Source of the DNA: Archilochus colubris
Lineage: Eukaryota; Chordata; Aves; Apodiformes; Trochilidae
Length of the DNA stretch: 64,000 nt
Direction of reading: 5' to 3'
Assembly: GCA_023079485.1 (NCBI GenBank)
Contig: CM041084.1
Span: 68,605,709 to 68,669,708 of the forward strand
The position numbers and the translations under genes were made by a program. The notes beneath the pieces were generated by a model. The model had not been told where the DNA came from and searched no databases. It saw nothing but the letters and a program-made list of their open reading frames with translations. Shown here one piece after another: positions 24,885 to 38,400 of the stretch. Within the stretch, counting starts at the first letter, position 1, and each line of letters begins with the position of its first letter.

Positions 24885-27800
24885 ACTCCAGGCTCTTTCA
24901 AAGAAAGAAATCCCCTGAATTTGCAGTCTGCATAGGTCATGCCTGCATGCCTGGTGGCAGATGTGGTGGGCTAGTGGTATATGGTATTTTCTGACTTCAC
25001 ATGTGTCAAGGCTAAGAGCCTGGAGTCTAAACCTCTTTCTGAGCAAGTCAAATTACACTTAACCACACAGCCACACTGCCCCATCTGTGACCTCTTTTCC
25101 TAGATTCTGGAAGGACCCACCCTCTCAGTGAAAGATAGTTAATTACATCTCTATGATAATTTAGCTCAAAGACTGCTAGTAAGTAGAGGCTATCAATTGT
25201 GTTGAAGTATAACTGCTGCTTTTTATGTTCCAGATTACTATCCACCAAGGATTTCCTAATGCTTTTGGACTCAAGCCCATATATGCAAAGACAACCTGAA
25301 GTGTTAAATGAGATGCTTAAACTGAATTTTAGCTCTTGCTATGGCCAATGCAGATTATTTCCACTGAGGAAAATGCTTCCTTTCCTAATTGCAGGGAGGT
25401 GTTTCACTTGCTCATTTTACAGACAATTTTTGCATTGCACACAGAGATAGCTGTGAAATCACAAATGTAAAGTAAGAATTAAAAAATTGCCAAGGTTGCA
25501 AAGAGCACAGTAACATCATGAAAACTTGTTTAAGACGCCAAGCATAATGTATGTTATGTTACGCCAAACATAGATTAAGAGTTTAGGACTGAGTACACTG
25601 AGAACTTTAAAGAGACAAAAAACTTCTTAAGTTGAAAATCTTGCTGCAGCAATAATTATTATTCCCAAAGAACATTTTTATTTTGGAGAAATGTCATCAT
25701 CCCTTTCACCTCAAAAAGCAAGTAACGTGGACACTGAAAAACTACAATCACTTTAACTCTAAAAGTGTACAATGACTCATCTGCACAGAGGTCACATTTC
25801 CTCAGCCCAAGGTCAGAATTGTTACTGAGTACATAGATGATTTTGTACTTGTAGGATTCCATTTTGCCTAAATAGAATTAGTAATTCTCAGCTCATAGGA
25901 CTCCCAAATAAAGCACTGGCATTTTATCCAAAGGAGATCGAATAAGGCAATCAACAGAAAACACTACTTAGTTGCAACCTTAGTCACTACTAAAGAGAGT
26001 CATGCCTGGGCAAGGCTACTTGCAGTAAATATGCTGCTTTCCTTTATCTTGTCAACAATGCCCGCCAGTCAGTATTAGCTGATTTGGAAAACCCAGGTCA
26101 CCTCTGACAAGCTGATATTATGAACCTTTAAATAGAGTAAGACTGGTGAAATGAAATACTTGTTTTCCAAAAGATGAAAGTATAGAGCTAAAGTAAGCCC
26201 TCACTCAGTGTCTCTGTCTTTCCACTGGTCCTGGCTGTGGGGGAGTATTTATACCACAGCCCTGCTAAAATGCTTTTCATAGTGCTCCAGCTTTGCTGGC
26301 AAGCATTTCATCCCTAAGGGCCAAGACACCAGCCACCCCTTCCTTCCTCTGTGAGTAACCCTGGAGGGGATGCCTTGCTCACAGATTCCATCCCAAAGCA
26401 GGACTCACAGTCCCAGCTCTGAGGTCCAGTGTCCCTCTAAGCCTCTAATATTGGGATGGTTACTGTCAGTTGTTAGTTTGGGACTGAGTTTGAGAGTGGA
26501 TTAAGCCTGGTATTACTCACTTTTGGGCTTCAAAACTGACTGGTCACAGTCAGACTGGTCAGATTGGTCACAGCAAGCAAGCAAGTGGAAGCATCTGAAT
26601 GGCAATGGAGATACAGCACTCTTGCAGGCATACAGAAAAGGAGAACTTTATAAACTGATTCTTTAAACCAACACTTCAGAGCAGCTGTACAATTATACTC
26701 ACAAGCCTTGTATATACAGCATTTAATCAGAAAAAAAGCAGAGGGAAAGAGGCAAAGGTTTACAGACTTACAGGGCAGGACAGTGTGTATGAGAGAGAGA
26801 GGTTCTTGGAATTACCTTAACAAAAGAAAAGACATTGTAACTGCAGTTCCCTTTCCTACCCTGCCCAGAGGTGGGGCAGAATTCCTATTCCCTCCTCTTG
26901 CAGTCACCCCACTGAAAACCCTCACTGAGGGGCACAGAGCATTTTGTTGAGAGCATTTCCTTTTCAGCCAGTGGGATGCCTTGTGTGAAAATACACCACG
27001 CAAATGAAACCTGTGTCACGCTGAAGGCTGCGTCCAAGATTTCAGACTCCACCCGACTGATCATTTCCATGCTTTGCCTTTTTGGCCCCGGCATGCTGCA
27101 AGGTGGCCTAGGACAGACGCCAGCACCACAGTACATTAAAATCAATTTCACCTCAAGAACCAAAGGCTCCATTTTTTCGTCTATGTCAAGTGTTAAGAGA
27201 TTGTGGGTTTCACAGCCCACAGTTTACAGCCATGTCAATTCAACATATTTTCCTAGGGGGACACACACCATTGGTAAGGCTACCTTCTTGTTCTCTGCTG
27301 ACAATAGTTCCCAAGGTTCTTATTTCACTAACCTTGTAGAGTGCTGTCTTGGCAAAAGTTTACAAGCAAGAAGGGTAAATAATGGGATGTACTTAACATG
27401 AAGATGCCAAAACCCAAATCTTTGTAGCCAGGTTCTAAGTCATAGCATCACTAAACATTCCCTAGATCTGCTTGGCTACAGCATAGATGACAATTACTTT
27501 GTTATTTTTGAGCATAACTCCAAGGAAACCAGGCAGGAAAAATCAGTAATAGCAACTATGATGTATTCACTAACCACAGTTATCTGTTGCCAGTGATCTT
27601 TTCTTTTGCTGAAGCTGTTGCTGCTTAGCATCTTTTTTTTAGTGTTCCACTCATTAGCCAATACCTATAAACAGAGGTATTTACTTTTAATAGTGCTCCC
27701 TATTAAAATTCCCTTATAAAATTCTACAGTTTTCTGCACTCAGAGTCCCTGGTGCTTTGTTTTACAGAAGTGTTAGGATAGTGCTCTGGGCAATTACTCA

Positions 27801-29049
27801 GTAGTACTGGAGTACAGGAGTTAGCCTATGGCTCTGAATCAGCCAAGCTATAAGTATACCCTAAAAGGTTATTTAATTAAAGAATGGTAAAATTCCAAAC
27901 ATCTGTGCTTCTTCAGATAACCCTCTGCAAACACACCTAGACAGGAATTTTAGAGGTGGGTGATGGAAAATTGTATCAGAAGGAGAGAACCAAGTAGATA
28001 TATTCACATTGTTGGTGATTCTGGCAGGGGAAAAAATTTCCTTCAATAAAAAGTAAAAGATTTTGGGTTTCTTTCTGTGCAGTAAACACCAAAATTTTAT
28101 AGGTGCTTTCAGTCTACTCTGAAGCTGTGTGAAATACCTTGTCAAACAAACCTGAGAAAGTACCAATTCGGCTCTGAAGTTCTGTCATTTTCTGTTTTGT
28201 AAACTTGTCCCTAGCTAAGCATAAGAAATGGTACAAGGTACAGACCTCATAGCTCTTAAGAGAGTGTAAGAAACACTTTCCAAAAGGCACTGGCTGAGAT
28301 TTTATGAACCCCTCTTTCTGTTTTTTATGACTCCTCAGCAACTCAACTGGTTGCAGACTGCTCTGTGGAGCCGTCCCTCCAGCTGGTGTTTGCCTCATGA
28401 CAGAGTTGCACGTGGGTTACAACTCCCAGCAGTCACTGAGAACTTTAAACAGGTTTTAAGCAGAAAAGAGATAGAAAGCACATGTATATGCACAGCACAT
28501 TCAACTCATCAAGAATGAATACCAAATCAAGTTCTCTTTCACTTAGGAAAATCAAGAAGTTTGACTCTCCCTTTTTTGTTTTGCCTGTAGAGTTCTTCCA
28601 GGCATGTGCTTTTATGCTTTTGTTCTGGGTAAGCACATGTTGGGATTCTTGGGAATACTTTCAAAATACATCTCCTTAATAAAAACTAAAGTTCTGTTTC
28701 TGCAGAAAGATCAAGACGAGCCTTGTAGTCAGCTAGCTGGGCAGCAAAGGCAGAGGGCAGCAGTAGGCACAAAGGAATATTGGGAGTGGAGAATGTGTTC
28801 TGGGTCAAGTGTCTCATTGCTTTTGGTAAAAAACCAAAGGATTAAGTAACACAGAAGTATTGTACCTCTGAAGAGACATAACTGAGTAAGACTGCAATGT
28901 CTAAATACATTTGAAAAGGCAGAATTGAGGGGTAACAAAACATTTTTGGGAAAGCTGAAGGAAGATATTGGCATGACTAATGATGATGCATCAAGATGGG
29001 CTATTAAATGATCACGGTACAGAGAGTTAAGTGGAAGGCTAGGAAGAAT

Positions 29050-29126
29050 AATAGAATTATAGAATCATAGAATCATATAACAGTTTGGTTGGAAAGGACC
29101 TTAGAGATCATCTAGTTCTACACCAT
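29050..29126 (-). mobile_element. CR1 LINE, short 3'-end fragment
   Basis: On the plus strand, ATAGAATTATAGAATCATAG is followed by GGTTGGAAAGGACCTTAGAG and ATCATCTAGTTCTACACCATC. The reverse complement is the CR1 3' UTR (GATCTCTAAGGTCCTTTCCAACC) ending in ATTCTATG-type octamers. Only about 80 nt is recognisable, with no ORF2 portion, so this is a heavily truncated copy. It lies in the same orientation as GMDS transcription. Confidence 0.88.
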
Positions 29127-31270
29127 CTCCCAAAGTATGAAGACAATGTAGCTCTATGGAGAAGTATAGTTACCCTGTACACAAGCACGTTGTGAGAAGA
29201 AACAGGACAAGAAACAAACCTCAGCCGTACAAAAATACTGTCAATTCTCCCTATGATATGTGCCAGTAATAGAATTAATCTGATATCTGAGCCTTTGCTC
29301 AAGCAGTTTAATGATAATAAACTTCTCCTGTAAAGAACATTTTAATGTAGAGGAAGTATAAGAAGGTCACAATGTAAATGAAAATGTGATATCAAAGTCT
29401 CTACATGAAACTTCCTGAGTCTTTAGTATCAGAAAGTGTATATAACTCAATGAAGGAGACACAATTAAGCAGTGACATTAAACAATCTGATTCCTATTTC
29501 TGAGCTTTCTATTTTTAGTAGAAAAACTAGAGGATAAGTCTATTCATGTACATTAGAAACTAACTGCATCTTTTTTAAATAAGAAAAAGACAGGTACTGT
29601 ACAATCCACACAAGGGATTAGACAAAACAATATTTAACTCATACAATGTTTTAGTCATTTTGAATATTATACAAATTTTTAAGGTAGACCATCAGGAATG
29701 TTCATGGCAATACCTTGCAACCACTGAAAATGTACACTGGCTTGAAATTTATAGCAATACAGTTACCAGTGTAAAAGTTGTAGGATATAACCAACATGCT
29801 ATTATGTCATAACATTTCCTCACTAAGATTAAATTTGTAGAACCAGCTAATGAGATGATAGTGGAGACCACAGCTAGATGCCAGATAATCTCACTTTCAC
29901 TGCAGGCACACAAAAACTTCATATTTAAAAAAACTGTTAGTAAAAATACATGATTTTGCAGTTGCAGACCACAAAGTTGAAACTCTAATGCAAAGACAGA
30001 AGGTCCTAAAATTTCAGAACAGGTTTCCATTGATCCACCAAAGGGTGAAAAGCACTAGTAAAAATACTATAAAACATTTAAAGAGAATATTCAAGGAATT
30101 TCCAGTAAGAGGATGAGATCCTTGGGTCTCAGGACACTGAAAAGCTCCCTTGTTACCCAGCCAGTGAACTAGATTTGGTATTCTTGCTTCAGCTTCTGTA
30201 CACAGGTGGAAATCTGTGTTTATAGGTCAGAATCTTCACAGATGTCATAAATGCATTTCCACATATGTTTCTCTAAATCATACCAAAAGTATAATGGTGG
30301 TTATTACAATTTAGGTCTAAAAACATCTAAAAACATCTGCTATCATCAAGGATCTTCCTGCTCTAGCTGTGCTGCAAATCAGGACCAAAAGAAGTTTTCC
30401 TGCATGCTGCACATTACAGAGCTAGCAAACAACAAGAAGCCATACTCATACTATGACAAACACAAGGTTTTATATGAACTAATGTACCCTGCTTCTGCTG
30501 TACTGAAGCATTTCCCACTCTTGTGACTTGATTATTTCCTTTACTCCACTAAATTCATACAGTCAAGTTGCATGCTCATGCCCTCTGTACATGAAACAGA
30601 GCACAAACAAACTGAGAAAACAACTGTGCTCATCAGGATAAGCAAGAAGTCATGGCACATCACTGTTTGGGGGTAACAAAAGAGTTTTCAGAAAGGACCT
30701 TTGGGTACAAAAAAAAGGAGTCTGCTTTCTTTGCAATTGGATGATTTGGACAGGCGGCAAAAAAACAAGCAACAAAACAGAACACTTGTAAGCTCTCCCC
30801 TCCTCAAAGCATCACCTTTTTAGGCAAAATAATAATTAATTTGGGGGATGAGAAGAAACCAAAGCAAAGCACAAGCAGTTGATTTTGTCAGCATGCCTGG
30901 AACTTAGTTTTGGAGGAACCCATCTCTAAATCTGTGCCTAGGGCCATGTGAATATGCAAGGCCACTTACCAACATGATATTAAATGCAATCATTGTAGCT
31001 CAGGTCCACATGAGGTCTATCCAGCTCAACACCCTAGATATTTCTTTTTTTTGAAGAAACTTCAAATTGCAGCTGAAATGCACTCAATTTTAACACAAAA
31101 GCAATGCAGGAAGAGTCTCTGAAAAGAGGATATTAGTCTTTTTCACAGTGCTAGGCTTAACTGTACAAGTGTTTCTGGAAATCTTTAATAGAACAAAAGT
31201 ATGTAAAAAAAAAAGAAAAAAAGAGAAGAAAAACCAGCAGGCACAGCTGATGTAGATGTTTTGTGTTTGC

Positions 31271-31304
31271 TTTTTTTTTTGTTGTTGTTGTTAATAATAA
31301 TTTT
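31271..31304 (+). repeat. Compound T10-(GTT)4-AAT microsatellite
   Basis: TTTTTTTTTT, then four GTT units, then AATAATAAT: three adjacent short simple repeats. Confidence 0.8.
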
Positions 31305-33389
31305 TATATTGCCTAAATCCCTAAAGTCAGTGTCTGGACTCTGTCTGGAGGCTTCCCAAAAATCATTGCTTGTCAACACCCTTTCCAAAGAAATGAGTCT
31401 GTTTACCTCCACCAGTGCATTGTAAAGTCATCTCTTCCCATTCACATTACAGTTTAAATTGGTAACCTTGCAGAAAAGTCTAACCCTCCCTTTCTTCATT
31501 GATGAATCTCTCTAACGACTAAAGATCATGGTAAAATAATTTATATTAAGAGGATACCTTTCCATGAAGTGCATCTCTACAGAGATCACTGCACATGTTT
31601 AGATGGTACTTATTATGAAGTCAAAATTTGGCCAGTTGATAGCAATGAATGAAAGGGAAACTCAAAAAATTCTGACTGCATATTCATTCACTTTTAATTC
31701 TAATCCAAAGTGAACATTTTTCCTGTAGAGGATCTTGGTAAAAAGTTCCTTTCTCTACCTCAACAATCTATTAATGGCTTTTGGGAGACACAGGCAGGAC
31801 ACATCTCCAGAGTCCACCAATCTCCTGAATTGTCTTTGACAGGTTACACAGGATCCCTGAGAAAGCTTTCATATCACCTAGCATTTGAGGGCATTTTCTA
31901 TGTACTGTGCTTTTTGAAATTTTGCTCACTGGTAACTGCAAACAATGTCAAGATGAGTTCTTGGCACTTAAAAAAAAAAGAGACTGGAAGACCTCAGGGA
32001 CTACCCAGCTTCTTCAGACTTCACGGAAAAAAAAAGGAGTTGGTAACAATAGGCAAACTGATACAATAACCAAGCATGCATTAAAATCTAATCCATTCAG
32101 CTCTTTCTGTCTCTAGCAGTCACTGATATTCATTGGTGTGTGGAAAATAAACTATTGATTACATTCCTCTGACCACTGCACATGTCCCTTCAGTAGACCC
32201 TTTCCTCTTGCCACCATAAATGGGACAGTCCCTGGCAGTCCCATACTAAAAGCAACAGTGACTCCAGCCACTTTGTCACATTTCTAAATGGTCTCTCCCA
32301 GCTAAAAGTCCTGGTAACTTATATCCAAGTACATGAATGGCAGCTCTCTGTGCTGTCCCAATAGTGTAGCTAAAATTTCCTGTCAACTGTCTGTATATCA
32401 ATGTACAAAATACCTATTTGATGAACTCTGGTGTGCAATGTTGATCCTCAAAAAAGCCACAGCAAGTGCATCAGCTGCCACATACCTGTTCACATGGAGG
32501 GTTTCCCCCAGAAGCTTCCCTCCAACAATCACAGCCCTGATGCCTGCTTCACCTGAAAATAAATCTCTAACTGAAATAGTTGCTGGATGCAGATGTTTGC
32601 ATCTGAGGTGCTCGCAGTCCTAGCAAGCTATGCTATCAAGGGTATTAAAGATAATTGTTCCAGTCATTACTCTGGAGTAGGAAATCCTTCACAAAGCCAT
32701 ATGAAGGAGTCAATTAAATCAGTCATGTCTATTTTTTTTAACTGCATCCAGCAGTTAGGCCAAAGTAGAACTAATTGTGGCCGCCAGTACTGGAAGGCAA
32801 AAATAAGAGTGCTTTCCAGCACAAGACGCCTGTCATCCATCACCAACTTCCTTTGGCTGTTCTTCAAGTGCACATAAGTCTTCACTGTTGTGAATCTCTA
32901 CTGTTGTGAATAATGCACCTTCCTGTGTTTCTGTTTTTACTCCTCTGTCCACCTTCTCCTTGCTTCATTATGCCACACAGCTATTGAATTATTACAGAGG
33001 TGGGTGGCTTACCTTTAGGGCTAGCCAGATTCTAATCAAGCTAACTTTTTGTTTACAGTGCCTGAGCTGTCTAACTCTTTTGGGATTCACTTCATCAGTC
33101 AAGATTAATTTTGGTCCTTTATTTTGAGCCTAGAAGCTGTAGAGAAGGCATCTAATAAATATGTGAAATACAGAGATAATAGCAATAAGCACCTTGGAGA
33201 GGAGACAAAGAAAGGTCAGGAAAAACACCTAAATACTACCTTGGGTGTTCATCTGCAAACCCTTTTAGTCAGCTATGTGCAGGATAAAAGACTGTGGTAA
33301 CCTTACAGGATTAGCACTACAGAAGAATTGTTTAGAGTGAGAAGCCCATGTCACAACATGTGATCAGTGGTGACACTGCAGTAGAGGAG

Positions 33390-33414
33390 CTCCCTCCCCC
33401 TCTCCCCCTCCGCC
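33390..33414 (-). other. Possible G-quadruplex-forming tract on the GMDS sense strand
   Basis: The plus strand is C-rich (CTCCCTCCCCCTCTCCCCCT then CCGCC). The minus, transcribed-sense strand carries GG, GGGGG, GGGGG and GGG runs separated by one to three bases. Only three runs have three or more G, so a full three-layer quadruplex is borderline. Confidence 0.4.
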
Positions 33415-35057
33415 TTTGTTTCATAGCTGTGAAAAGGGTGCGCAGAGCAAATTTGGTCCTATCATTCACCTGAGCTCTTCCTAAAACCTCACATTTCCTC
33501 TGTTTCCAATTTCACCTTCATAACCCACTTTTTAATCTCCCCCAACCCATGGAAACAGAAACTAGGATCAAGAGGAAAATTCTGCCAAAGATTAGAGGTT
33601 TGGAAATTTACAACTGTTATCTAAGGGAAAACTATAGTGGGAGCCAATTGCTTTAGTCAGAAGTCTTTGTTATTATAAAGAAGCTTTAATAGATGTTTTT
33701 GCTTTCTGAATCAGAAGGTGGAAGGGTAGTATTTTGTAGGTCAAACAGAAGAAAAAGTAAAAACAAAGGCAGTTCAGCTCCTAGTCACCCAATCTGAAAA
33801 TCTGTAAAACTAAAGCCTGCAAAGCACTAACTTGGGAACAGATGTAGTGAATTATAAACATGAACTTGTCACAGATTTCTGTAAAAAACCAGACAGGCAT
33901 CCTATTCTAAAACAATTTTTTTTGTTTTCACTATGGTTAATCTACCTTTATCCTTACAGCTATTCCATATAAAACATGACTGCAAAACGGGACCAGTTCA
34001 GCAACCTGGAGGAAGGGCGAAAAAAAAGTGTCTTTTCAAAAATTACAGAACAGTGTTCCAAAAAGAAAATCTGATTTAAATAATCATTCCTGTTCAGCAG
34101 TCAAGTGGTTTGGTTTTATTTCAATGGCTCTCTCTAGCACTGAGGTTTCTGTCACTACCTATAGAAAAAAACTGACAAGGAATTGTGCCGTCTTACTTCA
34201 TTCCTAACCACAACCTGGGAGATAAAGTCTGAAGTCAGAAGTCAGCTGAAAGCTCTAGCAAGACTATTAAAATATACTGGCAAAGCTAGAAGGAAGAAAT
34301 TTAAATGAGGCCAGGTTAGATGTTTCAAAGGGATGGGTGACTGATCCTGTTTTATGTTATGCCAGACAATGCTAATAGTTTAAACACTGGCTCTGTCAAG
34401 TGAGAAATAGATGCATTATCGTCTGTGAATTATTAAAATTGACTTCACCTACTCACCCTTAGACTTTTCTGGCTGAAAGAAAAAAAATCAAGAAAAAATT
34501 GTCTTGCAAGGGAGGCATGCACTCTTAATCTATTACTAATGTCTTCTTGAATCCTGTTAATATTTTTCATATTGTCTGCTTTGGTGAGCTCAGACACTGT
34601 ATTTGAGGAATGAATAAAAATTCCAGCTGATCTTAGGCACAAAGCTCTTTAATGTTCAAGTCTCCCCTGCCCTGCAGATAATTACTGTCTTCTTTTTCAC
34701 CCATCCAGCTGGGACATCAGACAATTTGGGGAGCATCCTAGATGGGCATGAAGATCGATTTCCCGGTTTATGAGAAATACTGTAGTAGTTTATGACACAG
34801 AAATAATTTCCTAGAGTTTCATTCAGCAACAAAAAAGCCTTTTAAAAGTTGTTTAGATCTACAAGGGTCGATTTCCCCTGCAACTCAGCCATACATACTC
34901 TCCTTAAACAATAGGGAATTATTAAGGATAATAAAAAATAATTAACAATGTAAAATGTTTTTAAGTTCTGATAAGGTCAGTATCATTGCTGCAGGTTTTT
35001 AGTGTAGTAGAAAGATGAGACATGAAGATATAGAAGGTGGTTAAGCACTCATCAACT

Positions 35058-35075
35058 TCATCATCATCATCATCA
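35058..35075 (+). repeat. (TCA)n trinucleotide run
   Basis: Six consecutive TCA units followed by CAGGG, a short microsatellite in intronic sequence. Confidence 0.85.
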
Positions 35076-35448
35076 CAGGGAAGCAACAATAACAGAGGTC
35101 TCACCTCTTCATGCCTCCATCATGAAGCTGTTAATTTACAAATGATGACTCTAAAGGTGATAGAGGGGAAAGGTGATGGTTTATTTATTTTTTAAACAAC
35201 CACTTCCAAACCTCCACTTCCTTTCAGCCATTTGCCCCTTTGAAAGAAATTGTAAATGGTGAAGGACAGAGATACGAGTCTGAGCAAAAATTTTTTGTGG
35301 ATTATTTTTGAGAGACAGAAGAGAAGTTTTAGATTTAGGATCATTCTAAAAGAAAGCCTGATTACCACCTGAAATGTACACCACCACACCCCAAAATTAG
35401 GTTTACTTTAGAAACACTGAAAAGTGAACTGAAAAGTGAATTTTGTTA

Positions 35449-35461
35449 TTTTTTTTTTTTT
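35449..35461 (+). repeat. Poly(T) run, 13 nt
   Basis: Thirteen T preceded by two near-identical GAAAAGTGAA copies (about 35418-35440), so both a small tandem duplication and a homopolymer sit together. Confidence 0.8.
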
Positions 35462-38400
35462 AAAGACTTTTCAAAAAATAAAATTAATGTTTTAAAATTA
35501 AAACATCCCCCATTTTCTAGGTGAATAAGCTTCAAAGAACTATGGAACACTTGCAGAACATGAAACAAAAGCTTTTGGACACAATCCCCCAAACCTTCCT
35601 GCTTCATCAGAACTGGCTGTCTATGCATTTTTCCTAACCTGGTCTGTATGACCCTTTCAGTGGCCTGGGCCCAGGATGTCCCTCAGATGGCAAAACTGGA
35701 TTCACTCTGGTAACATCTTCAACCACACCAGAGTAACACTGCTATACATTTTGCAGGTGGTGGCACAAGATTTTCCAAATCAGTGGCTTGAAGTACCATC
35801 TTTCAAGCCAGAAAAATACTAGGCGCCATGGCACACCCAGGCTCAGGACAGCTCTGACACCAGCAAACCACTGACTAGAAGACTTCATGCTGAAAAGCTG
35901 ATGTCAAAGTATCTGCTGACCCAAACTCAGCAGAATCTGCTTTTAACAACACTGAAACCATTTCATGGCTTCTCAGATGAAACACACGAACGCTGCGGCT
36001 GTCATCTTCCTTTGTGCACCCACTCACCCATAAAATAAAATACAAACAGCTGAAGGCAGGGAAGCTCTTGCGAAGGTTGGGGAAATTAGACAGCAGTCTA
36101 GCCCTTAATTCCAGATTTGCTGAATCTCTGTCTCATATCCTCTGTATTCAGAAGCCAATTTTTTATTTCATATAAATCATGTCATTTAGGGCTCTGTGCT
36201 GTGATTCTAAAAGCGTTGCAGAGTTGGCACAGCACAATTAATAGAAAAGGTTACAAAGTGGTAGGAAACACAGCAACAATGTGAACAGTATTGTTAACAT
36301 ATTGCTTGACTTTTAAAATCCTATTGTAAAATAAAATAAACAGCTTCTGAAAGGGAGACAGATCTTCAGACTTTTGAATGCAAACCAGCAATCAGGTCTG
36401 TAAGTGACCTCAACCACCCCTGACATCAAGGTCTTTAGAAAGCCCTGCTGGGAACAGTTTTGTGCTGAGCTATTCTGACAATACCCCTGTCTCACTGAGC
36501 ACTCCAAAATGTGGCCTGAGCTACAGTCCAGCTCTTCTGAATGCTTGATCTCATATAGGAAATAGGGAATGGGCTGTAGGTTGTGGAGACCACTGGCAGG
36601 GGGGAATAGTTGGCAGTCATGTCAAATGTGCTTTTGGTGGTGTCTGAGCCAGGATTTTTATGTCATGGCTTTTGCCTGCTCCAGGTTTTCTCGCATCCCC
36701 ATGGCTTTCCTTCTGAGGCTTTGCATTTCCCACCACATCTGCTGCAGCACAGGGAGTGTTTGTATGGGACAGGCATAGCACAGGCAGTGATAAGAAAACA
36801 AGGGATGGTCCAAATGAGGGTGAGATAACAAGGGGGAGGAGGAGGCCAAATGGCAAGCCAAGAGAAGGGAGAGGCAAGGGGATAAGAGGTGAGATAAAGA
36901 GACACATTTTTTTGCATGAATAAACATGAATAAGTGAAGAGGTGGCGGTAAGACCCCCCACCACCAGGAAGGCAGAGAAGAATTACAGGCAGGAAACATC
37001 ACTGCAGGAGCAGTCGATTAAAACTGCAAACTGCACAAACTTGGTCTAATCCCTCCTTGCCTGCAAAGCCACACTAAGAGAACCTGGCTCAAGAAACTGT
37101 TTTGAGCTATTTCAGCATCTCTGCTCCCAAGTACTGTGCTCACGTACAATGGGGCAGGGAAACAAGAATAATCAGCTGGCACCTCCTGAGTTCCCACAAA
37201 CGTTTGGGTTGGCCATGTAAGCTCCCAACAGAGATGAATTGCTTTGCTTCATATTAAGATGCAACAGTGCACGTAAGCACCCTCTTAGCTCCGAGTATGG
37301 AAACCGTCCCTATTAACTATTCATGCCCTTGAAATGAAGCACTTGCTTGAATGCTTGGCTGAATCAGGTCCTAATTAAGGAGGTAAACAGCCTTCTAGCC
37401 TCATTCACCTTTCCCTCAGCCTTAATCCTCCAGTCACCTAAATTTAAATTAAAAATCTGTTTTCAGATCTTGAGCCTGGATCTGTCACATCCAAGATTAC
37501 CACTAATTGCTATGTGTCAACAGCATTTAGAAAAATGAGCAATGAATTAAAATCACCAACCCTTCTGTCTGGATGACAGCTTTATCTTTACACACTAGCT
37601 TTTCAACGGGGTTGCAATCTGTTTTCCCACCCAGAGTGGATAACTGCCTTGCCCAAAGTCATTCAGAGATTTCTTCAGATAGCCTGAACATTTCTGAAGA
37701 AAAACTACTGATCTTGCAAATGAACACATGGTGCAACACCTTAGGGTGCAAAAGGACTCCAACTTAGACCCCAGGAAGGACACCCTCTGCCTCTGGCTAG
37801 TCTTGTCAGGTAGTTGTGGTTTCAGGGGATCAGAAAGCAGACTCAGAGAGACAGGCTGATGTTCTCAGGCAGATCAGTGAAGATGTGAAGGTCACAGATG
37901 ACACATGGCTGGTTTCAAAACCTCAGGAATGACAGCAGCAAAAGACGTGGTGAAGGAGGAAGGGGAACAGGGCCAGCTGTAGAAGTTGCCAGAGAACTGT
38001 TTTGTTGGAGGCACAGGAGAGGAGGAGCAGGATGATGCAAAGAGAAGCAACTGAGTAAAGCAGAGCATATGAGGACTGGAACCAGTGGTGTCCAGAAGGA
38101 TTCCTTTCTTGGATGTGTCTGTCTAATGCTGATGTAATGAGCTAGTTATGAAGCCAAAAGTCAGACATATGTGTGGGAGTTTTGGAGGGGCACATATTAG
38201 TGTATCTGCTCCCACAAGAAAGGAGGCAAGGATTAAATGAGACAGTGAGCAAGACTGGACACAAACCTGATGAAACTTCTCAGGTTTGGTGACTTATTGC
38301 AATAAAAACTTGATAGCAAAAATGATCTTCCTGTCTTCTAAGAAATATCTAAGATGAGCAAAACCAGAGTGAGACAAAAAACTAGGAAGCTACCTGTGGA

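Noticed and set aside
24285..24935. 216-codon plus-strand open frame and 94-191-codon minus-strand frames across the polypurine satellite
   Set aside because: They exist because the repeat units contain no stops. The products are pure Lys/Glu/Gly/Asn or Phe/Leu/Pro/Ser repetition with no flanking gene structure.
30998..31040. AGGTCTATCCAGCTCAACACCCTAG resembling an internal piece of an old CR1/L3-type LINE
   Set aside because: Too short and diverged to separate from chance without a repeat-library search.
32486..32552. Minus-strand pseudo-exon: acceptor TTATTTTCAG, protein-like GEAGIRAVIVGGKLLGETLH, donor GTATGT
   Set aside because: The splice sites look reasonable and the peptide looks protein-like, but 67 nt would shift the frame between GMDS exons and no neighbouring exon or family match was found. 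Junction reads would be needed to revive it.
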